Of a DNA stretch of 64,000 nucleotides, positions 51,087 through 60,411 are shown piece by piece. The translations under genes were made by a program, and so were the position numbers. Source of the DNA: Pycnococcus provasolii (Eukaryota > Chlorophyta > Pseudoscourfieldiophyceae > Pseudoscourfieldiales); NCBI GenBank assembly GCA_049487715.1, contig CP150582.1, forward strand, positions 310,001-374,000, in the 5' to 3' direction. Within the stretch, counting starts at the first letter, position 1; each line of letters opens with the position of its first letter. The notes below the pieces were generated by a model. The model ran no database searches. It was not told the origin of the DNA and saw nothing but the letters and a program-made list of their open reading frames with translations.

Positions 51087-52019
51087 TCAAGGAGCTGCGC
51101 TTGGCACCTGCAAGACTATCATGATGTACTCTTTGTCAGGTGCCACCATGATTTCATGTTTTTTGCTCCGAATGCGCAAAAACGTGAGGTCGTTCTGTGG
51201 GTCGAGCGTCTTCACCACGCTCTTCGCCTTCGCGACGATGCGCGTGATAAGCGCGCTGTGCTGCACGGTCACCTGGTTGTCCAGTGTCGTGCGGATGGGG
51301 ATGCCTTCGTTGTTGACGATGATGATGCCGCTCACACCCTTGTGCGAGTTGAGGCGCTTCATCGTCTCCTCCACCTCGGTTGCCTAGGGTGTTTCAGTTG
51401 TGGTTTGGTTCGAGGTGTGATTTGAGTCAGCCGTGTTTATTTTTTTGTATGCTTTGTGGTGTGCGGTTGGTTCTGGTTCCTCTCCTCTCCTCTCCTCTCC
51501 TCTCCTCTTCGACTGCGAGTCGCGAGCGCGCCGAGCCATTTCAGAAAACACCACCTCACACCACCCACCAAAGGTAGTCGCGCAGACGCGCCGCGGCCTC
51601 TTCTTTTCATCGAAGCGAACGTAAGAGGTAAGAGGTCTTCCCCCCTCCCCCCTGGAGTTTCATTTCAAGGCGCCAAGTCCAACGCAACCGGTTGCTGTGC
51701 GCTTGTCGTCCCTTGAAGAGTAAACGCGTCGCTTTCAAAAGTCGCTTGATTTGCTTGCTCACCCACCCGAAGAAACAATCAAACGTCGTGCGAGCCTCGC
51801 AGTACGGAGCAACTCTCACACAAGCAACACGTTATTCCGAAACGTGCCCCCCTAGGGGAAGAGTACAAGAGCTCATATAGAGAAGGCCGTACTCTTAAGA
51901 GCAAAAGAAACAGAAGCCGTACTCTTAAGAGCGCACAAACCTTAAACACCACCACCACAAAGCCAACACATCCTCTTAAACACCACAAAGCCAACACAAC
52001 ACAAAGACACACGTACCAT
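51087..52019 (-). CDS. DYNLRB: Roadblock/LC7 dynein light chain, ATG-only first exon
   Basis: About 100 residues. Exon 2 (51383-51087) codes [19 protein letters not shown], then [16 protein letters not shown], and so on, the roadblock family along its full length. It has no ATG at its start and is preceded by a CCCTAG acceptor. An ATG followed at once by GTACGTG lies at 52019-52017. Splicing 52016-51384 gives [11 protein letters not shown], matching the family start MAEVEETLKR. The donor is identical to that inferred for RPS27. Dynein light chains serve both cytoplasmic and ciliary dyneins. The exon 1 choice is inference; exon 2 is firm. Confidence 0.85.
51384..52016 (-). other. Probable 633-bp intron after the start codon
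   Basis: It runs from GTACGTG to CTAG on the minus strand. It holds a CTCTC-type microsatellite (51480-51506) and repeated GCCGTACTCTTAAGAGC sequences (about 51886 and 51911). The alternative is a shorter intron with a different leader exon. Confidence 0.45.
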
Positions 52020-53010
52020 AATGTCTGCCCTTAAATAATTGGAATGGAATGACACCCTCCTAGGACCTCTCCAGACGGACTTGAGGAGGGCGACTCCGAG
52101 GAGGAGGACGAAGAGCCTTGGGTCCCAAGGTTTTGTTGGACAGTTGGAGTGGGAAGAAAGAAGCCTTGCAGCGTTTGGTTTGGGGGAGCCGGCCTTGCTT
52201 TTGGTGGACCCCCTGGTTCTTTCGCCTCCGGAGACGAGTCCCGTGTGGTGCCGTGAGGTCCCGTGAGGTCCTCCCGTGTGGGTGGTGCCGTGTTCCCCAC
52301 CACGCCTCTTTTAGGAGGTTACCATGGAGGGGGAGAGCTCTGGTGTCTGGGCCTGGTACTTGGCCTCGAAGGCGAAGGCGAAGGCGAAGGCGGAGAGACT
52401 CTCGGCACCAGAAGAGTCTTCCAAGGGCGACTTCCCACTTCCCACTTCCCACTTCCCACTCTGCCACTTCCCACTCTGCCACTTCCCACTTCCCAGGACA
52501 GGTTCCGAGCCTCCCCTCGCATCGGCCGCGGTCTGTTTATGCACCTTTAGTTATCGTAGGACACACAACGTCGCGGACTTGCGGGAACAGAGAGAGACAA
52601 CAAACACGGGGGCTGGAAGTCGGAACCGGTCACCTGGGTGCCTGGATCAAGCAGAGAGGGAGTGAATACACACTGGCAGAGGGTCAGTCAGTCAAGAAGG
52701 AGGAACCGGCCCTCCTCCTCTTGGGTGGTTGGTACGCGGGGGGCAACGGAAGACTTGCATGGCGCCAAGTGCAAACAAGGATCCTTCCTCTCTCCTCCCT
52801 CCGTTGTTGCGCCAAACCCCAAAAACACCCCGCTTGCCAGGTTGTTTCCTCGAAACCCCAAACACTCTCCTCAACAAGTTCCAAGGCAGTCACACAACAG
52901 TAAGTTAAGATACGGCGGCGGTAGATGTTCGTGGTAGGCTGAGTGAGCCCTTGAGTGATTGATGTCTTTCACTCCTACTGTAAGGTTTCGTCTATAATAA
53001 AGTTTCACAA
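52020..53010. other. Gene-poor spacer with short tandem repeats
   Basis: Contains a CCCACTT/CCCACTCTGCCACTT minisatellite (about 52433-52492), a GAAGGC run (about 52370-52390) and repeated CCGTGAGGTCC (about 52249-52270). Several frames are open on both strands, but none has coding-like composition. Confidence 0.4.
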
Positions 53011-54177
53011 TTACAGCTTGCTTCTCTCGTCTTCTTTGCCGTTGAGATTTCTCGCAGAAGTTAGCAAGAGCTGGAGGCGTCTGGGAGGGTCGTCAGCCTT
53101 CACCGACGACGACGAACACGGAAGAGGCATCAAGTTTTCAACCACCAAACCACCGTACTCGCCTTGCTGGTACGTAGAAATGGCGCGATTCAAACTCTCG
53201 TGCACACGCTGGTAGCGGTCCGCGAACGCCTTCTCCTGACCTGCCGCATACTCCGACACGTCAATCCATCGGCACCCTTCAAGCTCCTCAAGCTGTGGTG
53301 TGAGAAGAGGACGACCGTCCGAGTCCAGCTTGCACTCCGACTCGTTCACACGAAGTGCGACGAGAAAGAACAAATCGCTTTTGCCAAAAAGAAAGCCGTG
53401 CGCTTGGCGAACGGCAAGCACGCGGTCGAAAGTACACCCGCTCACGCCAGTCTCCTCCTCCACCTCGCGCACGGCGCCATCGCTCACGTTTTCTCCGACG
53501 TGAATCAACCCTGTTGGCACCTTCCACACACCCATGCCTCTGAGCGGGCCGTGCCGCTCCTGCACGACAAGCAGCTCGCCGCGGCTGTTCAGCACAACCG
53601 CGCCGATGCCAACCTGGTGACTTGCACCAGGTGGCATAAGGTTCGGCTCGTCTTCGGGTAGCCAGCGGTTCAGCATGACGTAACCAGGTTCCGCGTGGTG
53701 AAATTCAAACCCGCCACGCTGAGTCGCGACTCCAACCAAGTGCGCGTGCGACGTCGGCAACTTGAGCCAAACGCCTCTGCACTTTTCCAACTTCCACGTT
53801 CGTTCCGCTTGCTCGAGCTGCACTTCGAACGTCGAGGCATCGTGCGCAACGCTCTCCGCGTCGATAATCGCTCCATCGTACCTGTCCCTAGTCCACGCGA
53901 GCTGCTGCACGCCTGCTTCGCACGCAACTGTGTTTGCGTCGTTGTTTGTTGCGGCCGCCGTGACCACCGCGCCGAGCATCACAGCGCCGGCGTGCGAGCC
54001 GCTGCCTCTCGCTACTATGGATACGTTTGGCCGTAACGTGCTAGTAGGTACGAGGGAACACCACCGGGCACCACCGAGCGAGCACGAAACGGCAGAAACT
54101 GGAATGCCCCGAGAGCACCGACGCATCATTGACACCGACACCGACATCGCGCGCGACCACCCGAGCATGGATCGCAT
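53011..54177 (-). CDS. NUDT6-like Nudix hydrolase, organelle-targeted
   Basis: 388 residues. The pre-Nudix segment CRGVWLKLPTSHAHLVGVA, then GFEFHHAEPGYVML, and the Nudix domain starting ASHQVGIGAVVLNSRGELLVVQER are the NUDT6 (FGF2-antisense)/plant NUDX layout. The Nudix box GLIHVGENVSDGAVREVEEETGV fits GX5EX7REUXEEXGU. The 110-residue leader is Arg/Ser/Met-rich and likely targets a mitochondrion or plastid. Several Met codons exist; ATG 54177 is the first. Substrate unknown; the family acts on nucleoside-diphosphate derivatives. Confidence 0.88.
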   Translation of the reverse strand: MRSMLGWSRAMSVSVSMMRRCSRGIPVSAVSCSLGGARWCSLVPTSTLRPNVSIVARGSGSHAGAVMLGAVVTAAATNNDANTVACEAGVQQLAWTRDRYDGAIIDAESVAHDASTFEVQLEQAERTWKLEKCRGVWLKLPTSHAHLVGVATQRGGFEFHHAEPGYVMLNRWLPEDEPNLMPPGASHQVGIGAVVLNSRGELLVVQERHGPLRGMGVWKVPTGLIHVGENVSDGAVREVEEETGVSGCTFDRVLAVRQAHGFLFGKSDLFFLVALRVNESECKLDSDGRPLLTPQLEELEGCRWIDVSEYAAGQEKAFADRYQRVHESLNRAISTYQQGEYGGLVVENLMPLPCSSSSVKADDPPRRLQLLLTSARNLNGKEDERSKL

Positions 54178-54593
54178 AAATATTCCTAAAAAACGTTTTC
54201 AGCCACACACACACTTTCCACGAGATGCAAAAGGGGGGGGGGGGGGTGATTTGGGGGTTTGGTTTGGCTTTTTGGGGGTTTGGTTTGCTTTTTTGGATTG
54301 GTAGGAGCCTGGCGTGCTTTGGCGTGCTTTGGTTTTTCCCTTTTTCCTGGATCAGAATTCCATACATGCACTTCTTCTTCAAAAGGGGAGCCTGCAAGCT
54401 TGTGCATGATGCATTGCTGCACATGGGTGCGGCGGTGTTGTGCTACGGCCTACTACGGGACTTGCTTATATTTAGTAAACAACTACTGTATTAACATTTA
54501 TATTTAAAACATTTAACCATTCAAAGAAAAACACCCAACAAGTACCTGACTCTCGCTGACTCGCTTGGAAGCGACTCAGTACTCACACACTGG
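54178..54593. other. Spacer with a 14-G homopolymer
   Basis: A run of about 14 G at 54233-54246 is followed by two GGGGGTTTGGTTTG repeats. The right part is AT-rich (54470-54530) and is probably the 3' region of the RWP-RK gene. No gene is seen. Confidence 0.45.
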
Positions 54594-55460
54594 CTATGCC
54601 GTTGAACCGTGATTCGCGCCAGCACTGCTCAGCATGCCGGCGGCGAACAAATAAGAAGTAAGCAAAGCGCTGGCGTCGCTATTCGCCAATGAGTTGAGGA
54701 GATTTTTCATGGCGGCCTGTTGCAACGCCTCCTTAACAGCAATGAAGTTCGCAGTGCCCATCAGATGCTGAAGCACACGCATAGCCTCCGACGGGGGGCT
54801 TAGCGTGGGTGGCGTGGTGGCGGCACCCGGAGGAAGCAATCCACAAAGCCCTCCTCCAGAAGGTGTCGCGCTATAAGCGGCGGCGAAGGCGGCGGGAAGA
54901 TCGCGCACCATCGCCAGGTTGTTGATGATGCCGTCGCCGCACGTCTGCTGCGCCGTAGAATTCCTGTCGTGGCCAGCTGTCGATGGCGCGGCGGTCGTAG
55001 TGGCCTGTCGCCTTGGTGACGAGCAAGGCGACTCCTCTGGACATCTGGCCATGTTGTTCTGCTTTGCCTCCTTCTGCTCTACAAGTTTGTGGAGCTCGTT
55101 CCCACGAAGTCTCGAGCTGTGCAGTCGTCGGTAAGGCCACCGATCCACGCCGAGCTTGCGCGTTCTGCGCTTCAGCGCGCTTGAGCAGCACCCGAGTGCC
55201 GTTGCAGCCTGTTCGATGGGTTTGTCGAAGTACGGCAAGAGGTCGTCAAGTTCCATGTTGCGTATACGCGGCCTCTTACTCTTCTGCCTATCTGCGGTGT
55301 TGTCTAAGCTGTCTTGCGGGCTGCTACTGGCCGGTGCACGCCTCTTGCCGTTGTTCTTTGGATAGTCGTGCGTGCTTGTGTCGCTCTGCGCGGCGGCTTC
55401 ATTTTCTTGCTTTGGTTCGATCTTTGCGGCTGCTTCGGCAACCTGCGTGAGCGTCTCCAT
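54594..55460 (-). CDS. RWP-RK domain transcription factor
   Basis: 288 residues from ATG 55460 (METLTQVAEAAAKIEP); the frame extends to 55481 without ATG. A basic region (KSKRPRIRN) precedes the RWP-RK domain at about 68-120: LDDLLPYFDKPIEQAATALGCCSSALKRRTRKLGVDRWPYRRL. The signature reads RWPYRR, with Arg in place of the usual Lys. No GAF or PB1 domain, so closer to the short RKD group than to NIN-like proteins. RKD factors act in gamete and mating-type control in green lineages; the C-terminal half is disordered. Confidence 0.87.
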   Translation of the reverse strand: METLTQVAEAAAKIEPKQENEAAAQSDTSTHDYPKNNGKRRAPASSSPQDSLDNTADRQKSKRPRIRNMELDDLLPYFDKPIEQAATALGCCSSALKRRTRKLGVDRWPYRRLHSSRLRGNELHKLVEQKEAKQNNMARCPEESPCSSPRRQATTTAAPSTAGHDRNSTAQQTCGDGIINNLAMVRDLPAAFAAAYSATPSGGGLCGLLPPGAATTPPTLSPPSEAMRVLQHLMGTANFIAVKEALQQAAMKNLLNSLANSDASALLTSYLFAAGMLSSAGANHGSTA

Positions 55461-57370
55461 GATATGGACGTGCGACGCCAACTCAACTAACTACTCAAGC
55501 AAGAGGCGAGACCTGCCACCTGTTGTGAATAATGCAGCGCTCACCACCGAACGAGTGAAACGAGTTCTCTCTCTCTCTCTCGTTGTTGATTTCTCACTCA
55601 CTCAAGTGTGAGCCGATGATGATGTGATGTGCACGCACACACGTGTGACACACCAAGCGTGCCGAACGAAGTGTGCAAGCTAGTCGAAGGTAGCAGCAAG
55701 GAACAAGCAACAAGCAACAAGCACTCGCTCACTCAGGTGCCGTAGCCTCGTATCTATCTATATTAATAGCACAACAACAAGATACCTGTATCCCAAGTGC
55801 CGAAAACACCAACACGAGCACAACAACAGGCACACACACACACACACACACCTCTCTATGGCTCAAGACAAGTCTCCGAGGACCGATGTGAAGAGTACTC
55901 GTGAGAGTAAGTGTGCGACAAGTGCTGTGATGTTGTCGTGAATGACAGTGACTTGTAACGAGAATGAGCAATGAGAATGAGAATGAGAATGAGAATGAGT
56001 GATGAGAATGATAAAACAAACTCTTAAGAGCTTGATTATGCCAAGGCGGTCTTTCTGAAAGACTTACTTCGACGAGAGGAGAGGCGAGGCTCAAAAGTGA
56101 AGTGCTCAAAGGAGTAGTCTCAAAGACAAAGGGAAGTGACGAGCCTAAGACGACGAGCTAAGAGTGAGAGTGAGTGAGAGTGAGAGTGAGAGGTCTGAGA
56201 GTGAGCCTGGAGTTGCGCCGGCCGCCGTGTTGTTGCACAGAGTGTTGTTGCACCGTTGTTGTTGTTGCACCCTCTATCGGAGTTACTAAGGACGGGACCG
56301 TGCGGGCTAGTCTAGTAGTCGGAGTTTGTACTTGTCCCGTACCGGGTCGTAGTTAATAAAAAAAACCCAAAGGACAATATACGTCTCCATGAGAAGGACG
56401 TCCCCCCACAAGGTGTTGGCTGGGACGACTCCATTATGGAGGTGGTATGACCCAAGGGGACTTTTCTTGTAGGTGGTAGGGGCAAGCCTGGCACGATTAT
56501 CTCATACGGGTCGTTTGTAACCAGAGGAAATGCATTACTCAGCCAAATGCAGGGGCTCGTTTCACCGGAGAGGCCCGTTATGCCTAAGCAGGTTATGCGT
56601 AGTCCTACAGGCCTACAGGGTACGTACTAACCTTACCTACGTGCAGACGGGTCCCAGACTCCCAGTTGCAAGTTGCAACTGGTGCCGGTTGCCTCTCTCA
56701 GGTTCTCTTCTCTGTTCTGGTTTTTTTTTGTGTTTTTTTTTGTCCTTGCAACCTGCTACTGGCCTCCACGTAAATACCTATAAAAGGTCCCTCTAACACG
56801 GATCAATAGGACGGGCACTTCCACCACATCCATTTGCGTCGAAAGCAACCGTGGTTCCTCAACGAGTTGTTGGAGGTGTGCTTGTTCGTTTTTCTTGGTT
56901 GTTTTGGGGTGGATTTTGCCTAAAATCTCCAAAGCCGGTTGGCAAGCCTAATGCGCCCGTTCCACCGCGTGATGAAGGATGGTTGGTACCCTTGACAAGC
57001 GACAACAGGGTGACGACAGGGTGACGACAGGTGACAGGGTGACGACAGGTGACAACGACAGGGTTACGACAAGCGCCCGGTTCACCTGATGAACCGCCTT
57101 CTTTCGAATGGACTCGAAGGACACCTGGAGGAGTGGAGGAGGGCTCGCGTTCGCAGGAAGGAGGAGAAAGGGCGAGAATGGAGATGCAAGTGGCAACAAC
57201 GCCACAACGGGGAGCAAGTCCTTCCTCTGTGGACTGGCCTTCTTGCTCAAAAGGCAAGTCTCTCCTTCCCCCTCCCCAACAAAGCGTGACCCGAGCCCCA
57301 CCACGAGGCACGAGCCTTCTGATGTGAAGAAGATGTCAAGAAGAGGCCGTACAAGAGGGGGAAAGAAGAA

Positions 57371-57405
57371 GTGTTCCATGGTTGCAAGTTGCAACCATGG
57401 AACAC
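57371..57405. repeat. Perfect inverted repeat, 17-base arms
   Basis: Arms 57371-57387 and 57389-57405 are exact reverse complements with one base between. The core TTGCAAGTTGCAA is shared with a shorter palindrome at 56662-56682. Confidence 0.93.
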
Positions 57406-57679
57406 AGCACAGCAAAGCTGTCCCCCCCACCCAGACACCACGCCCCACCGAGAAGGCGAGAAGCCCGAGAAGGAGGAGAAGGCGAGACCCGTCTTGCTCC
57501 CTCAGGGTTCGCCTCCTTCTGGAATCTGGAGGGGGAAGGGGAGGGGCAACCTCCTCCCCGGGGGCGGACCCTGGGGAAGGTGGTGAAAGGTGGTGCCCGC
57601 TGAAAAATGGCTCCATGCAACGAGTGGATCCCCTGTCCCTGTCCTGGAATGGGGTTTTTTTCGCCCCCCATCGCCTTGG

Positions 57680-57699
57680 TTCGAAGTTCGAACTTCGAA
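57680..57699. promoter_or_regulatory. Perfect 20-base palindrome upstream of DPM2
   Basis: TTCGAAGTTCGAACTTCGAA is fully self-complementary and ends 37 bases before the DPM2 ATG. A dimeric factor site or hairpin is possible. Confidence 0.6.
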
Positions 57700-57736
57700 G
57701 TTTGTTTAACCAGCGCGGAAACCGTTTTCCCCCCTC

Positions 57737-57979
57737 ATGGACGCGGGCGTCGTCGCAGGCACCGCGCTCGCCTCTCTCGCCGCGCTCGTGCTCGTGTACT
57801 ACACGCTCTGGCTCGTCGTCACGCCGCTGTTCGACGACGACCTGCCCGTGCAGGCGTTCTTCCCGCCGCGCTACTACGCCATCGTCGTGCCTGTCGCCGC
57901 CGGAGTCGTGCTCTTCAGTACTGTCACCGCGTTCGTGGGTATCACGATGCTCAAAGCAAAGGGAAAGAAGAGGAGATGA
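57737..57979 (+). CDS. DPM2: Dolichol-phosphate mannosyltransferase subunit 2
   Basis: 80 residues, two membrane helices. VYYTLWLVVTPLFDDDLPVQAFFPPRYYAIVVPVAAGVVLFS and the basic end LKAKGKKRR match DPM2, the small ER subunit that stabilises the catalytic DPM1 and feeds GPI, N- and O-mannosylation. Full length for the family (about 80-84 residues). Confidence 0.9.
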   Translation: MDAGVVAGTALASLAALVLVYYTLWLVVTPLFDDDLPVQAFFPPRYYAIVVPVAAGVVLFSTVTAFVGITMLKAKGKKRR

Positions 57980-58116
57980 AGCGTGGACAGGAGGAACAAT
58001 CAGCCTCGCCTGGTTTGTCAATGTGGTGTACAATTGTCGCGTTTTCTTTTGTGTAACAACTTTTGGTTTTTGGCAAACAAAGATTTCAGCTTCACCTTGT
58101 GGGTAGTCAGGGATCA

Positions 58117-58611
58117 TCATGCCTGCTTCACGCGCCCCTGCGCACGAGCTGCGCGTACAGCCTGTTTCTTGAGGTGCACGTAGTTTAGCAGGCCGCCGAG
58201 GATGGCGCAGTTTTTGAGGAAGTTGATGTACTCGAGACTTTGCGCGTATGAGTTGGCCGGCTCGCTCCAAAACGTGTGCATGACAGGCGTGACGACGACC
58301 AGGAAGAGAGCCAGCAGGCGCGCACCGAGCGCAAAGTCCAGTAAGAAGAGCACCGCGCCGAAGACTTGCACGATCGCTGATGACATGAGGAGCTGAGACG
58401 GCGTCGGCACAAGGGCGGCTGGTACACTGGCCATGGCAATTTTGACGAGTTCAACGGACGACGCCGTGTTGTAGAGCAGTGCTAGTTTCGCCTTGACTGC
58501 GGGCATTGCGGGTCCGCCGTCGGGTCCAAAGTTGCTGATGGTGTCGAACGCGCTTCCGAGGAAAATCAACACGACAAGAACACGCGCGACGAACGACGAC
58601 GACGACGACAT
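58117..58611 (-). CDS. HR-like lesion-inducer (HLI) family membrane protein, DoxX-related
   Basis: 164 residues, four hydrophobic helices. FVARVLVVLIFLGSAFDTISNFGPDGGPA matches the plant HR-like lesion-inducing family (start GRVLFA..F..SA...F..FG.DGGPA), followed by FGAVLFLLDFALGARLLALFLVVVTPVMHTFW. Located in the ER or another endomembrane in plants; biochemical role unknown. Head-to-head with NAA10 across a TTAGGG array, suggesting a shared promoter. Confidence 0.82.
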   Translation of the reverse strand: MSSSSSFVARVLVVLIFLGSAFDTISNFGPDGGPAMPAVKAKLALLYNTASSVELVKIAMASVPAALVPTPSQLLMSSAIVQVFGAVLFLLDFALGARLLALFLVVVTPVMHTFWSEPANSYAQSLEYINFLKNCAILGGLLNYVHLKKQAVRAARAQGRVKQA

Positions 58612-58677
58612 GACGTGAGAGGTGTGGCGTGGGGAATTTGAAACTGCGAATTCAAAAAGACTCGAAGAGAGGGGGAA

Positions 58678-58727
58678 GGGTTAGGGTTAGGGTTAGGGTT
58701 AGGGTTAGGGTTAGGGTTAGGGTTAGG
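58678..58727. repeat. Interstitial TTAGGG telomere array in a divergent promoter
   Basis: Seven perfect TTAGGG units plus partial ends, 67 bases from the HLI ATG and about 70 from the NAA10 ATG. Human-type rather than the Arabidopsis TTTAGGG unit. Confidence 0.95.
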
Positions 58728-58795
58728 CGGTTGGGGGTTTGGTGACGTCCCTTTCCTCCCCCCCTTGGCCCTTGGCGATTCTCATCATATTCACC

Positions 58796-59293
58796 ATGGT
58801 GTGCGTGCGCCGCGCTGTTTTGGACGACCTGATAGCCATGCAGCAGTGCAACCTGTTCTGCCTCCCCGAAAACTATCAGCTCAAGTACTACTTGTACCAC
58901 ATCCTGTCGTGGCCGCAACTGCTGTTCGTCGCAGAGGACTACGACGGCAAGATCGTCGGATACGTCCTCGCGAAAATGGAGGAGGAGGATGGAGAGGCGG
59001 CGCGGAAAAAAGACTTCGAAACGCACGGGCACATCACGTCGCTCGCGGTGCTGAGAAGTCACCGCAAGCTCGGAATTGCCTCTAAGCTCATGCGTGCCGC
59101 ACAAAGGGCGATGAAGGAGACGTTCGGCTCGAAGTACGTCAGCCTGCACGTGCGGAAGTCCAACAAGGCGGCGTTTCACCTCTACACGGAAACGCTAGGG
59201 TACAAAATACACGACATCGAGGAGAAGTACTACGCGGACTCCGAAGACGCGTATGACATGCGACACAGGTTTTCTTCATCCGATGTGAATTGA
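58796..59293 (+). CDS. NAA10: N-alpha-acetyltransferase 10 catalytic subunit (NatA)
   Basis: 165 residues. The GNAT domain covers nearly all: [61 protein letters not shown] (acetyl-CoA loop R-x-x-G-x-A), [25 protein letters not shown]. Nearly identical in layout to animal and plant NAA10/ARD1. It acetylates N-termini exposed after Met removal, bound to NAA15 on the ribosome. A short insert ([11 protein letters not shown]) after KMEEE is unusual. ATG 58796 is the family start. Confidence 0.95.
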   Translation: MVCVRRAVLDDLIAMQQCNLFCLPENYQLKYYLYHILSWPQLLFVAEDYDGKIVGYVLAKMEEEDGEAARKKDFETHGHITSLAVLRSHRKLGIASKLMRAAQRAMKETFGSKYVSLHVRKSNKAAFHLYTETLGYKIHDIEEKYYADSEDAYDMRHRFSSSDVN

Positions 59294-59612
59294 AGCTGCT
59301 CTAGGATACTGTAATCTTCATACTATTATATGTTTTTTTTTCGACCTTTGAGAACAAAAAAAGGGGGCGGGTGTGATTTTTTTTATTTCCGGCGGATGTC
59401 TGACGTAAGTCGTACTCGTCTCATTACAGGCGAAAAGCTAACCAAGGGTACAGCCCAACAGCAACGCACAGCACGAATCAAGCTAACACGCACGAAGACG
59501 GCTTGGTGTTTCCTCTTCCTTGCAAAAACAAAAAAAAGAGAGAAATCCCAAAACCCATCATCCGTCCATGTGTCTGCTCGTTTCGCCGATTCGTTGCGGT
59601 ATGCGTCACACC

Positions 59613-60104
59613 TTAGTCGCCCTTCCTTCGGAACGAGCACCCCTCCGTGAGCCTCGCGCGTCCTCCCGTCGGCACGCAAAGAATGGCGCTGCAGCTCCCG
59701 CACACCACCACCGTCTGGCTGTGCGAGAACACCGTGGTGATCTGGAAGCAACCCTGACACTTGACGTCCATGAAGAAGCTGTTCGGGCTCTGTACAAGTC
59801 GCTTCAGCTTGTGCTTTTGCTTCTCCACGTCCGTCGGCGGGTGCAGCAAGTCGAGGTCAGCGGCGAGAACCTGAACATGAGCAAAGAACCAAAGGACGAA
59901 TCGCACGCAAAGAGAGAGAAATCGCAGAAAAGAAGGGAGAAGGAGAGATATGATGTGTTGAATGAATCGAGATAAAGTGTGTGGAGGAGAGATTAACTGT
60001 TAGCGAAACTATATGAAAAAACCGAGGAAGACAAAGATAACAAAGATAACAACACGCTCTTGACGCCTATCATAAGAGAGCAGACATAAGAGAGCACGTA
60101 CCAT
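59613..60104 (-). CDS. RPS27: 40S ribosomal protein S27 (eS27), ATG-only first exon
   Basis: Exon 2 (59870-59613) codes [33 protein letters not shown] and the zinc finger (CQGC, then CGSC) through [12 protein letters not shown], eS27 over full length (86 residues). Its 5' end is a TTCAG acceptor with no ATG. The nearest fitting start is ATG at 60104-60102, followed directly by GTACGTG. Joining gives [12 protein letters not shown]. The intron is 59871-60101 (231 bp). Zinc-binding protein of the small subunit. Confidence 0.92.
59871..60101 (-). other. Intron immediately after the RPS27 start codon
   Basis: Donor GTACGTG directly abuts the ATG; acceptor TTCAG. The frame is kept and the product matches eS27. 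Confidence 0.8.
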
Positions 60105-60411
60105 TGTTGTGCTGTGTTGTGAGAAAAGTGCGTGAAATGGAGAAGGCGGCGTCGGCAGGAAAAACCCAGAGCACCAAAGGAAAGGACGGCGACGTGGTGG
60201 GCTGGTGGGGGGAGGAAGAGGGGGGGAGACCGAGGCGGCGCTCAGCGAGAACACCGACCAAATTGTTGTGTTCTCAGAGGATACCTCTTTTCTTCGACGG
60301 GGACCTTCATTTTATGGACTTTGTTTTTTTGTTTCACTATTCGGGTTTGGATTTGGTGTTTCTAATCCTCCCCTTGCAATCTATCCTAACCCCTAAAACC
60401 TGGTCGTCGGA
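60105..60411. promoter_or_regulatory. Divergent promoter of RPS27 and the GNAT gene
   Basis: A G-rich block lies at about 60200-60235. Telo-box-like CCTAACCCCTAAAACC is at about 60385-60400, just before the GNAT ATG. No other gene. Confidence 0.4.

Larger units (their letters stand above)
55482..57736. other. 2.25-kb gene-poor region with microsatellites, palindromes and an orphan TATA box
   Basis: Left part: CT (55565-55580), CA (55842-55852) and GAGAAT (55970-56000) repeats, and CTCTTAAGAG at about 56028. Middle: a TATAAAAGG box at about 56779 with no ORF downstream. Right part: perfect palindromes at 56662-56682, 57371-57405 and 57680-57699. A 440-codon minus-strand frame (56948-58270) exists, but its composition is non-coding and it runs through DPM2. 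Confidence 0.45.

Noticed and set aside
55560-56010. CRISPR-like array in the repeat-rich spacer
   Set aside because: The repeats are simple microsatellites without unique spacers, in a eukaryotic genome.
56948-58270. 440-codon minus-strand frame crossing DPM2 and the HLI 3' end
   Set aside because: Composition is non-coding and it overlaps two recognised genes; no motif seen.
58678-58727. Chromosome end
   Set aside because: The TTAGGG array is short and flanked on both sides by intact genes, so it is interstitial.
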